A stretch of DNA of 64,000 nt, taken from assembly GCF_022201045.2 (NCBI RefSeq), contig NC_068558.1, positions 52,244,634 through 52,308,633 of the forward strand, written 5' to 3'. Position numbers and translations under genes: made by a program. The stretch's first letter is position 1; each line of letters begins with the position of its first letter. A model generated the notes under the pieces. That model saw nothing but the letters and a program-made list of their open reading frames with translations, made no database searches and was not told where the DNA came from. This stretch comes from Citrus sinensis. Its lineage: Eukaryota; Streptophyta; Magnoliopsida; Sapindales; Rutaceae. Positions 40,626 through 51,461 of the stretch are shown in pieces.

Positions 40626-42222
40626 ATGTATGAGGAGACAGGTTGCTTTGATCCCAACTCCATGGCTGAAGGTGGAGATGATGGTATTTCTCAATCTGTG
40701 AAACATCACAAAGAAGATGATGCTGCTGTTTCTGCCATCGAACTCGAACTTCAAAAGCATCTGGCCTTCAACGTGGAAGACACTCATACACAAAGCATTA
40801 GCATCAACAGTAATACCCATTCGATTCACGATCCGGCCAATCAGAATCATCAGATACTTCCGCCATATGAACACTCTCACTCCAACTGGGATTCGGGTGT
40901 CGTCAGTGCTGATCACATGGGGGGGTTCGATCAGAATGAAAATGACCAATCCCAACAAAGCTTCATTAACACCGATATTTCCTCTTCATTTGCCCAATCC
41001 CAAACGCCACCCCTTCTCAATCTCCTACAATTTCCCAGATGCACAACCTCCTCCATGCTCCCACCAAATTCTTCCATTTCCTTCACTAACCCAGATCACC
41101 ACTTCCCTGTCCCTCCACCAACGTCCACAGATGTTTTGTATGATCCACTGTTTCATCTCAACTTGCCCCCGCAACCACAGCCTCCTTTGTTCAGAGAATT
41201 ATTCCAATCTATACCCCATGGCTACAGCTTTCCCGCCTCCGCCTCAAGAGCTGCTGCTAATTCTTTGTTTGGAGAAATTGGAGATGAAAGGGATGCTACT
41301 GGAGCCTTTTACGAAGACGGTGATGTTGGAGTCCACTTAGATAATAGGGTCCTGGAGTTCTCTAGGGACCTGGGCTGTATTGGAAGGAGAAGGGAAACCG
41401 CAGGCAAGCCCACTAAACACTTCGCTACCGAGCGCCAAAGGAGAGAACAGTTGAATGGTAAGTTCAAGGCCTTGAAGGATTTGGTTCCTAATCCGACCAA
41501 GGTATGTATCATGTAAGTCCCTTGATTCCTAATCTTTGATTCTCTGACCGCCCCGGATCCCTGAATTATTTATTTTGTTTATGCTACAACAACAACGAAA
41601 GAATGATAGAGCATCAGTTGTGGGAGATGCTATCGAGTACATCAAAGAACTTCTCAGAACAGTCAATGAGCTCAAATTGCTCGTGGAGAAAAAGAGGTGT
41701 GTTCGTGAGAGGAGAAAGAGGCACAGGACAGAAGACGACGATGAGGGTATGAAGCCACTTGTTGACCCTGCAGATCAGTCTTACAATTCATCTTTAAGAA
41801 GCTCTTGGCTTCAGAGAAAATCGAAGGATACTGAGGTTGATGTTCGCATCATTGACGATGAAGTCACTATCAAACTCGTTCAGCGAAAGAAGATCGATTG
41901 TTTGTTGTTTGTTTCCAGGGTTCTTGACGAGCTTCAGCTGGATCTCCACCATGTTGCTGGTGGCCACATCGGCGATTACTATAGCTTTCTCTTCAACACC
42001 AAAGTAAGTCCTTTTCATTTTATCTACACTGCATAAAATTAATCAATTTAGCCTCATACAATAATTTTATGGCGTGGGTTTTAAATTTATATATTTATAT
42101 TTCTAATAATTTTGCAGATTTATGAAGGCTCTTCTGTTTATGCTGGTTCTATAGCCAACAAACTTATTGAGGTCATGGACAAACAATATGCAGCAGTTCC
42201 ACCAACTAGCTGTGCCTATTAG
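40626..42222 (+). CDS. bHLH91: bHLH transcription factor of the bHLH10/89/91 (EAT1) clade
   Basis: Exons 40626-41501, 41602-42003 and 42118-42222 give 460 residues. The start is chosen at MYEETGCFDPNSMAE, the conserved opening of the bHLH89/91 group, rather than an in-frame Met 14 codons earlier. A long acidic, Pro/Ser-rich N-terminal region includes a QTPPLLNLLQFPRC patch. The bHLH domain starts at about 261 (KPTKHFATERQRREQLNGKF). Its H265, E269 and R273 are the E-box-contacting residues; helix 2 follows in exon 2 (NDRASVVGDAIEYIKELL). A basic stretch (RERRKRHR) and a C-terminal ACT-like dimerisation region (about 365-445, DVRIIDDEVTIKLVQRKK) complete it. Arabidopsis bHLH10/89/91 and rice EAT1 act with DYT1/AMS/TDR-type bHLHs in tapetum and pollen development. 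The role here is inferred from the clade; which of the three it matches best is not certain. Confidence 0.9.
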
Positions 42223-42756
42223 GATTGGAGAAGCCGAGAAGGCGATCGTCCTACTAATTAGAAATATCACGTGAGCTGAGCTGTTTAATATAACTGTTCA
42301 TTTCTCTCTACCAGTCATATCACTATCTCAAATTTCTTTGTTTTGTGTTTTCTTTTTTGATATACATTTCTAAGTATATAATATATAAATGCCTCAATTT
42401 GGGTATATTCAGATAAACATAAGATTATGTAACGTCAGATTACGAATACACATCGAAGATATATCTCACTGAATTAATTAAATTGGACTCAAACTCTTAT
42501 ATGTTGTATCGAATATGCTACAGATAAATGAGTGATGAAAATGATATGCTACTGGTAAAAGAAGTGATGAAAACCTTCAATTTTAGTCAATGCTTTTTCA
42601 TCAATATATATACAAGTGAAGAGAAAAAAAAAATGATGAAAAGTTTGAATTTTATTCAATGATTTTTTCATCAAAATATTTACAAGCGAAGTAAATTAAA
42701 ATGGAAAGTTTGCCTAAAGATAACCTACAGGAGCAATTTACTAATAATAATAAAAA
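42223..42756. other. bHLH 3' flank with an imperfect tandem duplication
   Basis: Two units at about 42558-42621 and 42632-42692 share GATGAAAA, TTTATTCAATG/TTTAGTCAATG, TTTTTCATCAA and ACAAG(T/C)GAAG. Probable 3' UTR or downstream sequence; nothing coding. Confidence 0.6.
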
Positions 42757-43028
42757 ACCTACTCGCAAACAACGCCTCATGGTGTGATAAGGTTTGAGCG
42801 CGACAAGGCTCTCACTCTCTTGGACACTCTTTTCTAGGGGACTTGGGCCCAGTCGGCCATTGAGGACATTTCTCCATACTATAATTCGAATGTTAGGATG
42901 CCCGACTTTTAAGTTGGGCTTTTCCTGATTCCCTTGCTGTTACTAAGGAAATCCTAATAAGTTTCTTTTCCTTCGCTTATTGGTATGCTTAAACTTGGCA
43001 GTTAATCTTGCCTGACTTAGGATTGTGA
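42757..43028 (-). pseudogene. 26S rRNA 5' end, decayed fragment
   Basis: Read on the minus strand, this follows the start of plant 26S rRNA. Conserved words survive on the plus strand as TAAGTTTCTTTTCCTTCGCT, GGTATGCTTAAACT and CTAGGGGACTTGGGCCCAG. The copy has many differences, mostly where the functional gene has G or C and this has A or T, so it is not a working rRNA gene. It is truncated after roughly 270 bp of 26S. Confidence 0.88.
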
Positions 43029-43256
43029 TGTAAGAGCGCTTAAGCAAAGTGTCAGGGTCACAGAGTCCCCTCGCGAAGATCAGGCGCATGACGAGAGCTC
43101 AAGAGGCTTTTCTTTTACCATTGATCATCATAGCTTTGGTCACTGAGGACTCGAACTTGGGCCAACTGCGAGTGGGGAGCGTATAGGACGCCGATTCTCA
43201 CCTACACTAGTAGGCCCCCATATTGGTTCGGGGGTTGGGGGTGGGACAATGATGCG
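43029..43256 (-). pseudogene. ITS2 remnant
   Basis: Lies exactly between the 26S and 5.8S fragments, about 230 bp, the normal ITS2 length. Identified by position only, as ITS2 is poorly conserved. Confidence 0.65.
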
Positions 43257-43416
43257 TGACATCTAGGCAGACGTGCCCTTGGCCTAATGGCTTGGGGCGC
43301 AACTTGTGTTCAAATACTCGATGATTCATGGAATTCTACAATTCACACCAAGTATCACATTTCCCTACATTCTTTATCAATGCTAGAGTCGATATTTTCG
43401 TTGTTGAGATGCACTA
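43257..43416 (-). pseudogene. 5.8S rRNA pseudogene
   Basis: About 160 bp in the inverted order of 5.8S. Plus-strand words AATTCACACCAAGTATCACA, GCGCAACTTGTGTTCAAATA and GGCAGACGTGCCCTTGGCC match the complement of plant 5.8S with scattered G-to-A and C-to-T changes, including the conserved GAATTC-type region (GGAATTCTACAATT where the gene has GGGATTCTGCAATT). Confidence 0.9.
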
Positions 43417-43601
43417 TCTTCGTGGCTGCTAAAGCTACAATTATATTAGATTTCCTTGGCATGGTCCACGTTGAGGTTTATTGTTTCGCCACCAAAAGGA
43501 AGACGAGCACCTCTACTCACGGCAAGGGGAGAGGAGGAGCGCTCTAGTGGGGGAAGATGAGTGCTCTAGTGGAGAGAGAGACCATGCTTTCTTGTTAGAT
43601 T
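43417..43601 (-). pseudogene. ITS1 remnant with internal deletion
   Basis: Follows 5.8S where ITS1 should be, but leads directly into an internal part of 18S, so the 3' part of 18S is missing. The word TTAGATTTCCTTG occurs at about 43446 and 43594, a possible deletion or duplication footprint. Confidence 0.55.
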
Positions 43602-44421
43602 TCCTTGTCAATCCTTATTATGTCTGGACCTAGTAAGTTTTCCCATGTTGAGTCAAATTAAGGCGCAGGCTGTATTCCTAGTGGTGCCTTTCTTTTAATT
43701 CCTTTAAGTTTCAGTCCTTGACCATACTCCCTCATAAATCAAATACTTTGATTTATCATAAAATGTCAGCGGAGTTATTAAAGTAACATCCGCTGATCCT
43801 TAGTTGGCATTGTTTATGGTTGAGACTAAGATGGTATTTGATCATCTTGATGCCCAATTTTCGTTCTTGATTAATGAAAACATCATTTAACAAACACTTT
43901 TGTAGTTGTTTGCCTTATAAATATACGAATTTCACCATTTACTATGAAATACTAATGGCCTAATTGTCCATATAATCATTACTCAGATTCCTAAAGCCAA
44001 CAGAATATGACCGAAATCCTACAATGTTATCCTCTGCTAATATATATAGAGCATAGGCATTGCTTTGCGCACTCTAGTTTCTTTAAAGTAATAACGCCGA
44101 TGGCATGACTCGATAAATTAAGGCCAAAAGCGCATCAATGCAAAAGGGACAAGTGAGCCAGTGTACACCGTGAGGAGGATCAGATAATCCAATCCAAGGA
44201 CCAACTACGAGCTTTTTAACTACAATTAAAATATATGCTGTTGGAGCTTAAATTACTATGCTGCTAGCATAAGTCTTCCTTTAATAAGTGATTTAATACT
44301 ATGCTGGGATTTAGATTGTACTCATTCCAATTACTGACTTATACAACTAGTATTGTTATTTATTGTCACTAGTTCCTCGTGTGAGGATTGTAAATTCGCG
44401 CGCCTGCTGCTTTCCTTAGAT
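43602..44421 (-). pseudogene. 18S rRNA internal fragment, part 1
   Basis: The minus strand follows plant 18S rRNA over roughly 800 bp. Plus-strand words include AATTCCTTTAAGTTTCAG, GACCATACTCCCT, TCGTTCTTGATTAATGAAAA, CTACGAGCTTTTTAACTACA and GGGATTTAGATTGTACTCAT. Differences are mainly transitions toward A/T. The fragment breaks at TAGAT, where a solo LTR has inserted, and resumes at 45483. Confidence 0.92.
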
Positions 44422-45482
44422 TATTAGCCTAAAAGGCTACACATAATGTAATTTTGATGATAACAACATGTGTCTTAAGTGATTTAATAAATATTATATT
44501 TCACATTTTCACTAGTTTTTGAAGGATAATATTTATGCAAGTGAATCAAGTGAATCAAGTGAAATCAAGTTCAAGACACTCAACGAACAACGGCGAAATC
44601 AAGGATAAAGTTTAGAGCTCAACGACAAATTATTGTGATAAATTCTTGTAAAGCTGGTATGATTTAATTGATGTATGATTTAGCATTTGAGAAGTTTAAG
44701 AGTTTATTTAAATAATTACTTTCATAAACTAAAAGGTTTTATATTTATAAGATAAAGTATTTTGCGAATTTGAGTAATTTAGATTAAAAAGTTTTGAGTA
44801 AAAATGTAATTTTATGAAAAGTGTTACTGTAGCAAATTCAAATTTAATGGCAACTTTACTGTACTGGAGTTGCTAGCTGGCAAAATTCAGCAGCTAACTG
44901 CTTGGGCGCGGGAATTTACTTATGACAACTAGTTTTCGGGCTTTATCTATAAAAATCCAACTCCAACTTCATTTTAGAGACTAATTCAAGCATAAATAAG
45001 ATCATATAACATATATTGAGCTTCCATTTTGCAAATAATCATTTTGAATCACCATTGTGCTATTATTTGTATATCCACTCTAAAAGAGGGTTTTCGTTGT
45101 AATCTTCATTTTTCTCATCAAATTTGTGAGTGTATAAGTGTAAGGAACTCTTGTGTGAAGAGATTGAGAGATAATCTCTTTGTTGTAAAGGTTCATTGAC
45201 ACTTTGGAAGTCAATTGTAAGCATTTGAAGTCTTGGGAGGCTTGGATAGTGAAATCTTCAAGCTTGGTCTGCTTGGAGGTGTGGACGTAGGTGGAGATTG
45301 CCAAATCACGTAAAAATCCTTGTGTTTGTTTTCTCTTCCCTTACTCTTTTATTATTGTGCTCGATTAAATTTATTTTTTTCAATTCCATTAAGGTATTAG
45401 ATTGAATTGTTGTGCAGTTTGCTTAGGATAAGTTTTAAAATCCTAATTCACCCCCCTCTTGGATTGCATAATTTGCATTTCA
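44422..45482 (+). mobile_element. Solo LTR, family B copy 1, inserted in 18S pseudogene (TSD TAGAT)
   Basis: The 18S sequence stops at TAGAT (44417-44421) and restarts with TAGAT (45483-45487) followed by the next 18S bases. The 1061-bp insert therefore has exact ends and a 5-bp duplication. It begins TATTAGCC (the other copy at 47841 has TGTTAGCC) and ends TTCA, matching TG...CA after one decay step. It carries AATTCACCCCCCTCTTGG near its end, a motif common at the 3' end of plant copia LTRs, so copia is likely. Confidence 0.88.
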
Positions 45483-45565
45483 TAGATGTAGTAGCCATTT
45501 CTCAGGCTTCCTTTTCAGAATCAAACCCTGATTCTCCATCAGCCATCACCACCATGATAGGTGTC
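45483..45565 (-). pseudogene. 18S rRNA internal fragment, part 2
   Basis: Continues the 18S homology beyond the inserted LTR: GTAGCCATTTCTCAGGCTTC and CATCACCACCATGATAGG on the plus strand match the complement of 18S (GTAGCCGTTTCTCAGGCTCC in the gene). Homology is lost after about 45565. Confidence 0.88.
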
Positions 45566-46035
45566 ACATGCCTTTTCTCTTTAATGCGGTAAGCATCACT
45601 TGGACAGCCACTCGACAACACCAGCAGAGGCTATGTGCCTTTAAGCACCTAAAGATTTTTTGCTTTAATAAAATAAAAATGAATACACACAACATTGCTT
45701 TTTACAGAGGCCTTGACCCTTAACTTTTCTATTCACTCAGTAAGAAATATTATAAACTACATTTAGGCTTTGTGTGTTTAAAGATTCCACTCTTCTATCA
45801 AAATTTGGATTGTCCGAAGCACACACTTTCCTTCATTATTTATAAACATTGTAAATGACAACCCCATTTGCTAAGGCAAGGTGGCGCACTACCTATGCGG
45901 GTTTAAGAGATTTGGGGTTGAAATTTGAGTTGATAGTTTACACACGCATATATATTAACATGAAGAGACCACGAGATCTAGCAAAATATATCAATGATAG
46001 TGAAACATACTTATAAATGAAAAGTATGTGAATAT
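45566..46035. other. Intergenic, nothing recognised
   Basis: About 470 bp between the rDNA relic and a solo LTR. A segment at about 45870-45935 (GCTAAGGCAAGGTGGCGCAC ... GGGGTTGAAAT) is faintly SINE-like but has no clear promoter boxes. Confidence 0.5.
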
Positions 46036-46040
46036 AAATT

Positions 46041-47517
46041 GTTGAGTGTTGGAAAATGCATATTTATAGAAGGTAAAATCATCATTTTGCACTGTAAGCC
46101 TTACTAACATTTCTAGCTTTATGTATTTAAGTCCTTTAAACTTTAATTATGTGTTTTTTTGTTAGAATTTGAGTATTTTATGTATTTCAGGGGTATTTTG
46201 ATCATTTCACGATTAAAGAGAAGTCGTACAGCAAAACAAATAGTATTTTTAAGCTCAAAACAACTAAAAATCTTAGAAGTTCATAAAAGGCAAAATCGTA
46301 ATTTTAAAATTTAGTGGGGCATAGATGACGTGGCATTGATTAATTGACGTGGCATTTTACCAACAGACGTGACCAGATGATGTGGTGACATCGTATTGGA
46401 TCAAAAAAATGCTAATATGTAGTTGACACATGATGTGACATTGACTGATGATGTGACATTGACTGATGATATGACCGTATTTATTGGACTTGATGAAGTG
46501 TTTCGACTAAATAAATCTTGCCACATGATGTAATCCTGAGCGTCCAAATCTTTTTTATCCGATGGCCATAATTTACTTATTGCATTTATAAATAGGAAGC
46601 TTCCTCGTAATTTGATAGCTCTGAATTCAAATTCGAGCTCTGCTTTCTATAATTCTCTTTTCATCTTGTATTTCTTATGTATTTTAATAAAATTACCATT
46701 TTACCCCTTGTTCAATCATGAGTGGCTAATTTAATTTTAAGTTTCGGTTGAAGGTGAAGTCTTAACATGATTTGTGGGCTTAATCTTGTAAGTTTATTTT
46801 CTTTTCCTCTTTGATTTATGTTGTTTTTTTGACTCATTGTTGATATTTTCTTTTTCCTCTTTGATTTATGTTGTTTTTTTGACTCATTGTTGATAGATAA
46901 TGTACCTGGTCTAGATTTTGCATAGTATACTGGCTCATCGGTGAAAGATTGTTACTGTCTGACACAATGAGTATTCCACACCATATTTATTAGAAAGAGA
47001 ATCCCCTCTAATATTTGTGGGTTGTCTTAACTTAGTGTTGACAGAAAATGCATTTAAGTTATTTAGTGAACGATCTTATCATGTTGTCGACATGATGATT
47101 ATTATCGTCTCGCATAACATTTACTTGACACCAAACTTAGTGGAAGGTCATTATCCTCTAGCACACTAAGCGTTTGATACCATATTTATTAGAGTGAGGC
47201 TTATGAGGAGTGGAGATACCCTCTCATAAATTCATTGAAATAGAAAAGGAATACTAAACCCATGGTGAAATATTTAGTGTGAGTCTAGAGACTCAAGTGT
47301 TTTATTTGAATTATTTTTATCCTTAATTTGTTCATGCCATTTTTATTTTAAATCTTAGTGTTACTTAAAAATCATCTTCAGCCAATTCACATACACACTT
47401 AGAAAATTAACACAACACATAATTAAATCTACCTCCTTATGGGATCGACATTCGTCACCATAAGTCTATATTACAATAGATTCGTGCTCTTATGAGTACA
47501 ATAAAATTTGTACAATA
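46041..47517 (-). mobile_element. Solo LTR, family A copy 2 (1477 bp, TSD TAAAT)
   Basis: Inverted relative of 7230-8613. On the plus strand it begins TGTTGAGTGTTGGAAAATGC and ends AAAATTTGTACAATA. Perfect TAAAT duplications sit at 46036-46040 and 47518-47522. Inside, a unit of about 50 bp (TTTCCTCTTTGATTTATG to CATTGTTGATA) is tandemly doubled at about 46803-46895, and GATGATGTGACATTGACT repeats at about 46425-46470. Confidence 0.85.
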
Positions 47518-47522
47518 TAAAT

Positions 47523-47840
47523 TAGGGGAAGGAAGAGTGATAACTCTATGAAATGAAAGTTATCATTGCACTTTTAGACTTAAATCAATATTACTTAGAG
47601 AGTAAATGATGTATTTTTGTTGCATTTTAATTATATTTTGCATGATCATCCATTTAAGTTTATTTCTAATAATTTATTTTATTTTAGATCATTTTGTGCT
47701 TAGATTATATGCATTATTGTAGGTGACCAAAAAGCTCAAGTATTAGGGATGAAATGCTGCTGCAAAGACTTGCAGAGATGACAAAAGAACTTGGCTACAG
47801 AGGAAATAAAACAAGTATGAAACAATGAAGATGCTGTAGC
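47523..47840. other. Intergenic, nothing recognised
   Basis: About 320 bp between two LTR remnants; AT-rich, non-coding. Confidence 0.6.
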
Positions 47841-48618
47841 TGTTAGCCTAAAGGGCTACACATATTGTAATTTTAATGCTAACAAATATGTATCTTAAGT
47901 GATATGATAAATATTATTTTTCACAATATCACTAGTTCTTGAAGGATGATATTTATGCAAGTGAATCAAGTAAAGTCAAGCTCAAGGCACTCAACGGATA
48001 ATGGCTTGATCAAGAGCAAAGTTTAGCTCTGCGGAGTCATTATTGCAACAAATTCTTATAAAGCCAGTATGATTTGATATATGTATAGTTTAGCATTGAA
48101 AAAGCTCAAGATTTTATTTAATAAATCATTACTTTTTATAAACAAAAAGATTTTATATTTATAAGACGAGTATTTTGAGGATTTGAGTGTTTTTCAAAGT
48201 TTGGATTAAACTGAAAAAGATTTTGGGAACTTTGAAATAAATAAGCATTATGTTAAAATTCTGAGAAGAATCTCTTTGAAAAATATTATAAAGTTTTAGG
48301 CCATAGCATAATTTCAAAAAGTTTTAAGAATAACGCGCATTATTTAGAAATTCTGAAATTTGATATATTTGCAAAATTTTATGACATTTTGGGTCATAGT
48401 CAAATTATAAAAAAGTTTTAGGTAACAATGAAATTTTAAAAAATAGTGTTACTATAGCATCACTGCAGCAAAATTCAAATTGCAACGGTAACTTGCACTG
48501 TATTAAGAGGCGATCTGGCTAATTAATAGGCTAGCCGACTATTTGTTGTTTTTGTCCGTAATGGCTAGTTTTTGTGTTCAAACTATATAAACTTAAATCA
48601 AATTCAAATTTAAAGACT
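47841..48618 (+). mobile_element. Truncated LTR, family B copy 2
   Basis: Starts TGTTAGCCTAAAGGGCTACA and is collinear with 44422-45005 of copy 1 (shared GAAGGATGATATTTATGCAA and GTGAATCAAGT), with an added stretch at about 48185-48430. It stops at about 48618, where a GC-rich satellite-like fragment begins; the CACCCCCC end is missing. Confidence 0.8.
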
Positions 48619-48626
48619 TTTGCAAT

Positions 48627-48790
48627 CCGATGCCCCCGCCCGGCTGGTCCCGTGGGACGAAACGGAACCAGAATCGGAGGCCCCGATCACGAGTTATGGC
48701 CGAAACCGGGAAAACCACCCATTTTTCTTTGCGGCTCTCGAGACCGCATGCTATAGCCCCCGCCGCCGACCGCACCCGTCAGAACCTGAC
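48627..48790 (-). repeat. Old inverted fragment of the GC-rich satellite
   Basis: The complement of this stretch follows the array unit found from 50984 on. Shared blocks on this strand are CGATGCCCCCG, TGGTCCCGTGGGACG, AATCGGAGGCCC, GAGTTATGGCC, TTTGCGGC and CTATAGCCCCC. It differs at many positions and also carries CACCCATTTTTC, which in the array belongs to another part of the unit, so it is an older or rearranged version. Confidence 0.8.
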
Positions 48791-49857
48791 AAATATACGA
48801 AGTAAAGGCTGCAACTTTGAACAGCATTAGAAAACCATTTAAAAATTGGCATTGTAAAAAGTTAGCTTAAAACCTTGGCCATCTAAATCAAAGTAAGAAA
48901 GATAATTTGAGATATGCAATTGCAAGGCGAGGGAACAAGAACGCACGAACATAAGTGAAAGCAGATTGATTTTAACAGACAAATATACCAATGGTAGCAA
49001 AAAAATACTTGCAATATGGAAATGTAAAAAAAAGGCCCCACAACACAAGTCACACCTAGAGAATTTGTGATGTACCCATAATTCCGGTTCTTGCAAAGAC
49101 AAAATGAAGAAGTATAAAGATCAGAGGACATAGAATACAAAATTAGGTGACAAAAACAATGATTTTTTGGGGGAAAGAATAAGAAATTAGGTGGTGGGAG
49201 TTGAATGGGAACCGGAGAGGATAACAAGGTTTGGGGGGAAGTTGAAATAGTGTGCATCATTTGTGCGGAATAATGTGAGGAAAGGTTCATTTTTTAGAAG
49301 GTGACAAAAACGGTGCGTTTTAGTGTCATGGTGCCGGGGCACCATGAACCTAATCACACACGGCAATCACCAGAATTTTTGTTTGGCGCAAGCATATAAA
49401 GGGCAGATGCCCAAATATTAAACTATTTTTCAATAATATTAAAAAGGAATGGGTTCTATAGCAATACCTAGGTCTGAGGGCCACCATTCTCTGAACCGAA
49501 TTGTCTACGGACAGCACCATACCTTGTAGCAATGCAAACAGCCCGTGATAAGGCACAGGAGGCATCAGCTACTACTGGTTGCCCGAGGGGAGACGAGGGA
49601 ATAGAGAAACAATGAATACGTTTTTTTGGGGAAGTTGAAAATTTGTGTTTCATGTGCGCGGAAATATGTGAGGAAAGGACCGCTTTATAATGAGGTAAAA
49701 GAAACGGTGCGTTTTAGTGCCATTGGCGCCCGATGCACGGCTTGGAAAGGGTCGAAGTTTTTGAAATGCGATAACTTTGTGCTCGGAGGTCCGATTGAGG
49801 TGTTTTTTTTTTTTAAACTGCATAACTTTTTGAGACGAATGCGGTGGTCAAGCTCCG
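48791..49857. other. Intergenic with a diverged short repeat
   Basis: The words GGGGAAGTTGAAA, TGTGAGGAAAGG and AACGGTGCGTTTTAGTG occur in order at about 49238-49325 and 49628-49722, so about 90 bp is duplicated. No gene recognised. Confidence 0.55.
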
Positions 49858-50184
49858 AAGGAGCTTGGGGGGCTTTTTGAACCCTTAATTTTACAATTTT
49901 CTCATGTTTTGACATATTTTTCGTACCACGAACTTTTTAAACCTAATATTTTTTTACCATAAACGTTTTAATTTTGATTCGACCACAGAAAACAACAACT
50001 TAAATATCCAATTACGATGTGAAATCATTAATTATTTGTTTCATTATTAATTTATATTTTACTTTTCCATTTAAATAATATTTGTGCCATTAGTTACTAG
50101 ACTTTAGGTTGGCTCAGTGGTGGGTTTGAAACTTCATTTGTGATTTTGACCTCCATGTCAAGGGTTCAAGCTGTAGCTAAATCT
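49858..50184 (+). repeat. Direct duplication copy 1, with Pol III-like boxes
   Basis: Matches 50431-50751 over its whole length (shared CTTGGGGGGCTTTTT, AATTTTGATTCGACCA, GAAAACAACAACTTAA, AAGCTGTAGCTAAATC). Within it GGCTCAGTGG (50111) resembles an A box and GGTTCAAGCT (50163) a B box, suggesting a tRNA-derived SINE part. Confidence 0.7.
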
Positions 50185-50430
50185 TCGTATCTTCTTTTCA
50201 AATATTAAGAGAACTTCCCGCGAAGGTAGCCTCTATTTGCGCGTGAAAGGGCTTAGATTTTTTGCATGGATGCAGAACATGGGATGGCGGACATGGGAAA
50301 CTATGTTTTGGCTTCCAAAAAATCGTCGAAAATGGAGTTCGAAAACTTAGAAGAAGTGGTAAAAGGCTGCCCATGCTCAAGCGAGGGAAGCAGTGCCCAC
50401 TCGAGGGCAAGGCAGCGCGCGTTCGCCACC

Positions 50431-50751
50431 AAGGAACTTGGGGGGCTTTTTCGACCCTAAATTTTGCGTTTCTCTCATGTTTTGACTATTTTTTGTACCA
50501 TGAACCTTTTAAATCTAACTTTTATTTACCGATGTTCTAATTTTGATTCGACCATAGAAAACAACAACTTAATAACCAATTACGATGTGCAATCATGAAT
50601 TATTTGTTTATAATTAATTTATAATTTACATTTATATATAAATTTTATTTGTGCCCATGGAATGAGCATTTAATTCTATCTCAACCGTGGGCTTGAAAAT
50701 TTATTTGCATTTTTGACCTCCAGATCAAGGGCTCAAGCTGTAGCTAAATCT
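50431..50751 (+). repeat. Direct duplication copy 2
   Basis: Same sequence as 49858-50184, offset by about 570 bp. Its A-box region is degraded (TATCTCAACCGTGGG) and its B box is GGCTCAAGCT. Confidence 0.7.
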
Positions 50752-51461
50752 ATTAGAATATTTGAATATTTGAATATTTGAATATTTTGAATATTTTACC
50801 TTCAACTTAAAAGCTATTGGCGACCCGACCTTCGGGCACAATTTTTGGTATTTTGAAAACTATCAACTCCGCCCGCGCCCCCCACCAAGGTTATGCCATC
50901 CCGTCTCGGGGACACTAGGGCTTATAGGCACCCTGACTTCGGGGAAGCATTTTGAGGCAGGGCTGTTCCCGCGACTCTTAGAAATGCCCCGGGGGAGACC
51001 GTGGGGCGGGATCGGGAGGCGGCGGACGCGTTCGGTGGGGTTCGGGCGGGTGCGGCCGGGTGGGGGGTGGCCCGGGGGGCTATAGCGCACGGCCTCGGGG
51101 GCCGCAAAGAAGGGGCCGTAACTCATGATCCGGGCCTCCGATTCCGTTTCCGTCGGGTCCCACGGGACCAGGGTCCCGGGGGCATCGGGATGGGTGGGTA
51201 GCCGCGCGGCGGTTTGAACGCCGAAAAATGGGCATGTTCGGGGTGCGCTCAGTAGGTTTTGACGGTTTTGGCCGTATCTCATGATCCGGGCATCCGATTC
51301 CGTTTCCGTCAGGTCCCTCGGGACCAGGGGTCCGGGGGCATCGGGATGGGGGGGTAGCCGCGCGGCGGTTTGAACGCCGAAAAATGGGCATGATCGGGGC
51401 GGTTTAGCCGGTTTGGCCGGTTTCGGCCCCCCGGGGGGCGGTTCATGCCCCGGGGGGGACC

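Noticed and set aside
43287..43547. 86-codon plus-strand frame as a small protein gene
   Set aside because: It overlaps the complement of 5.8S rRNA and ITS1; the frame is accidental.
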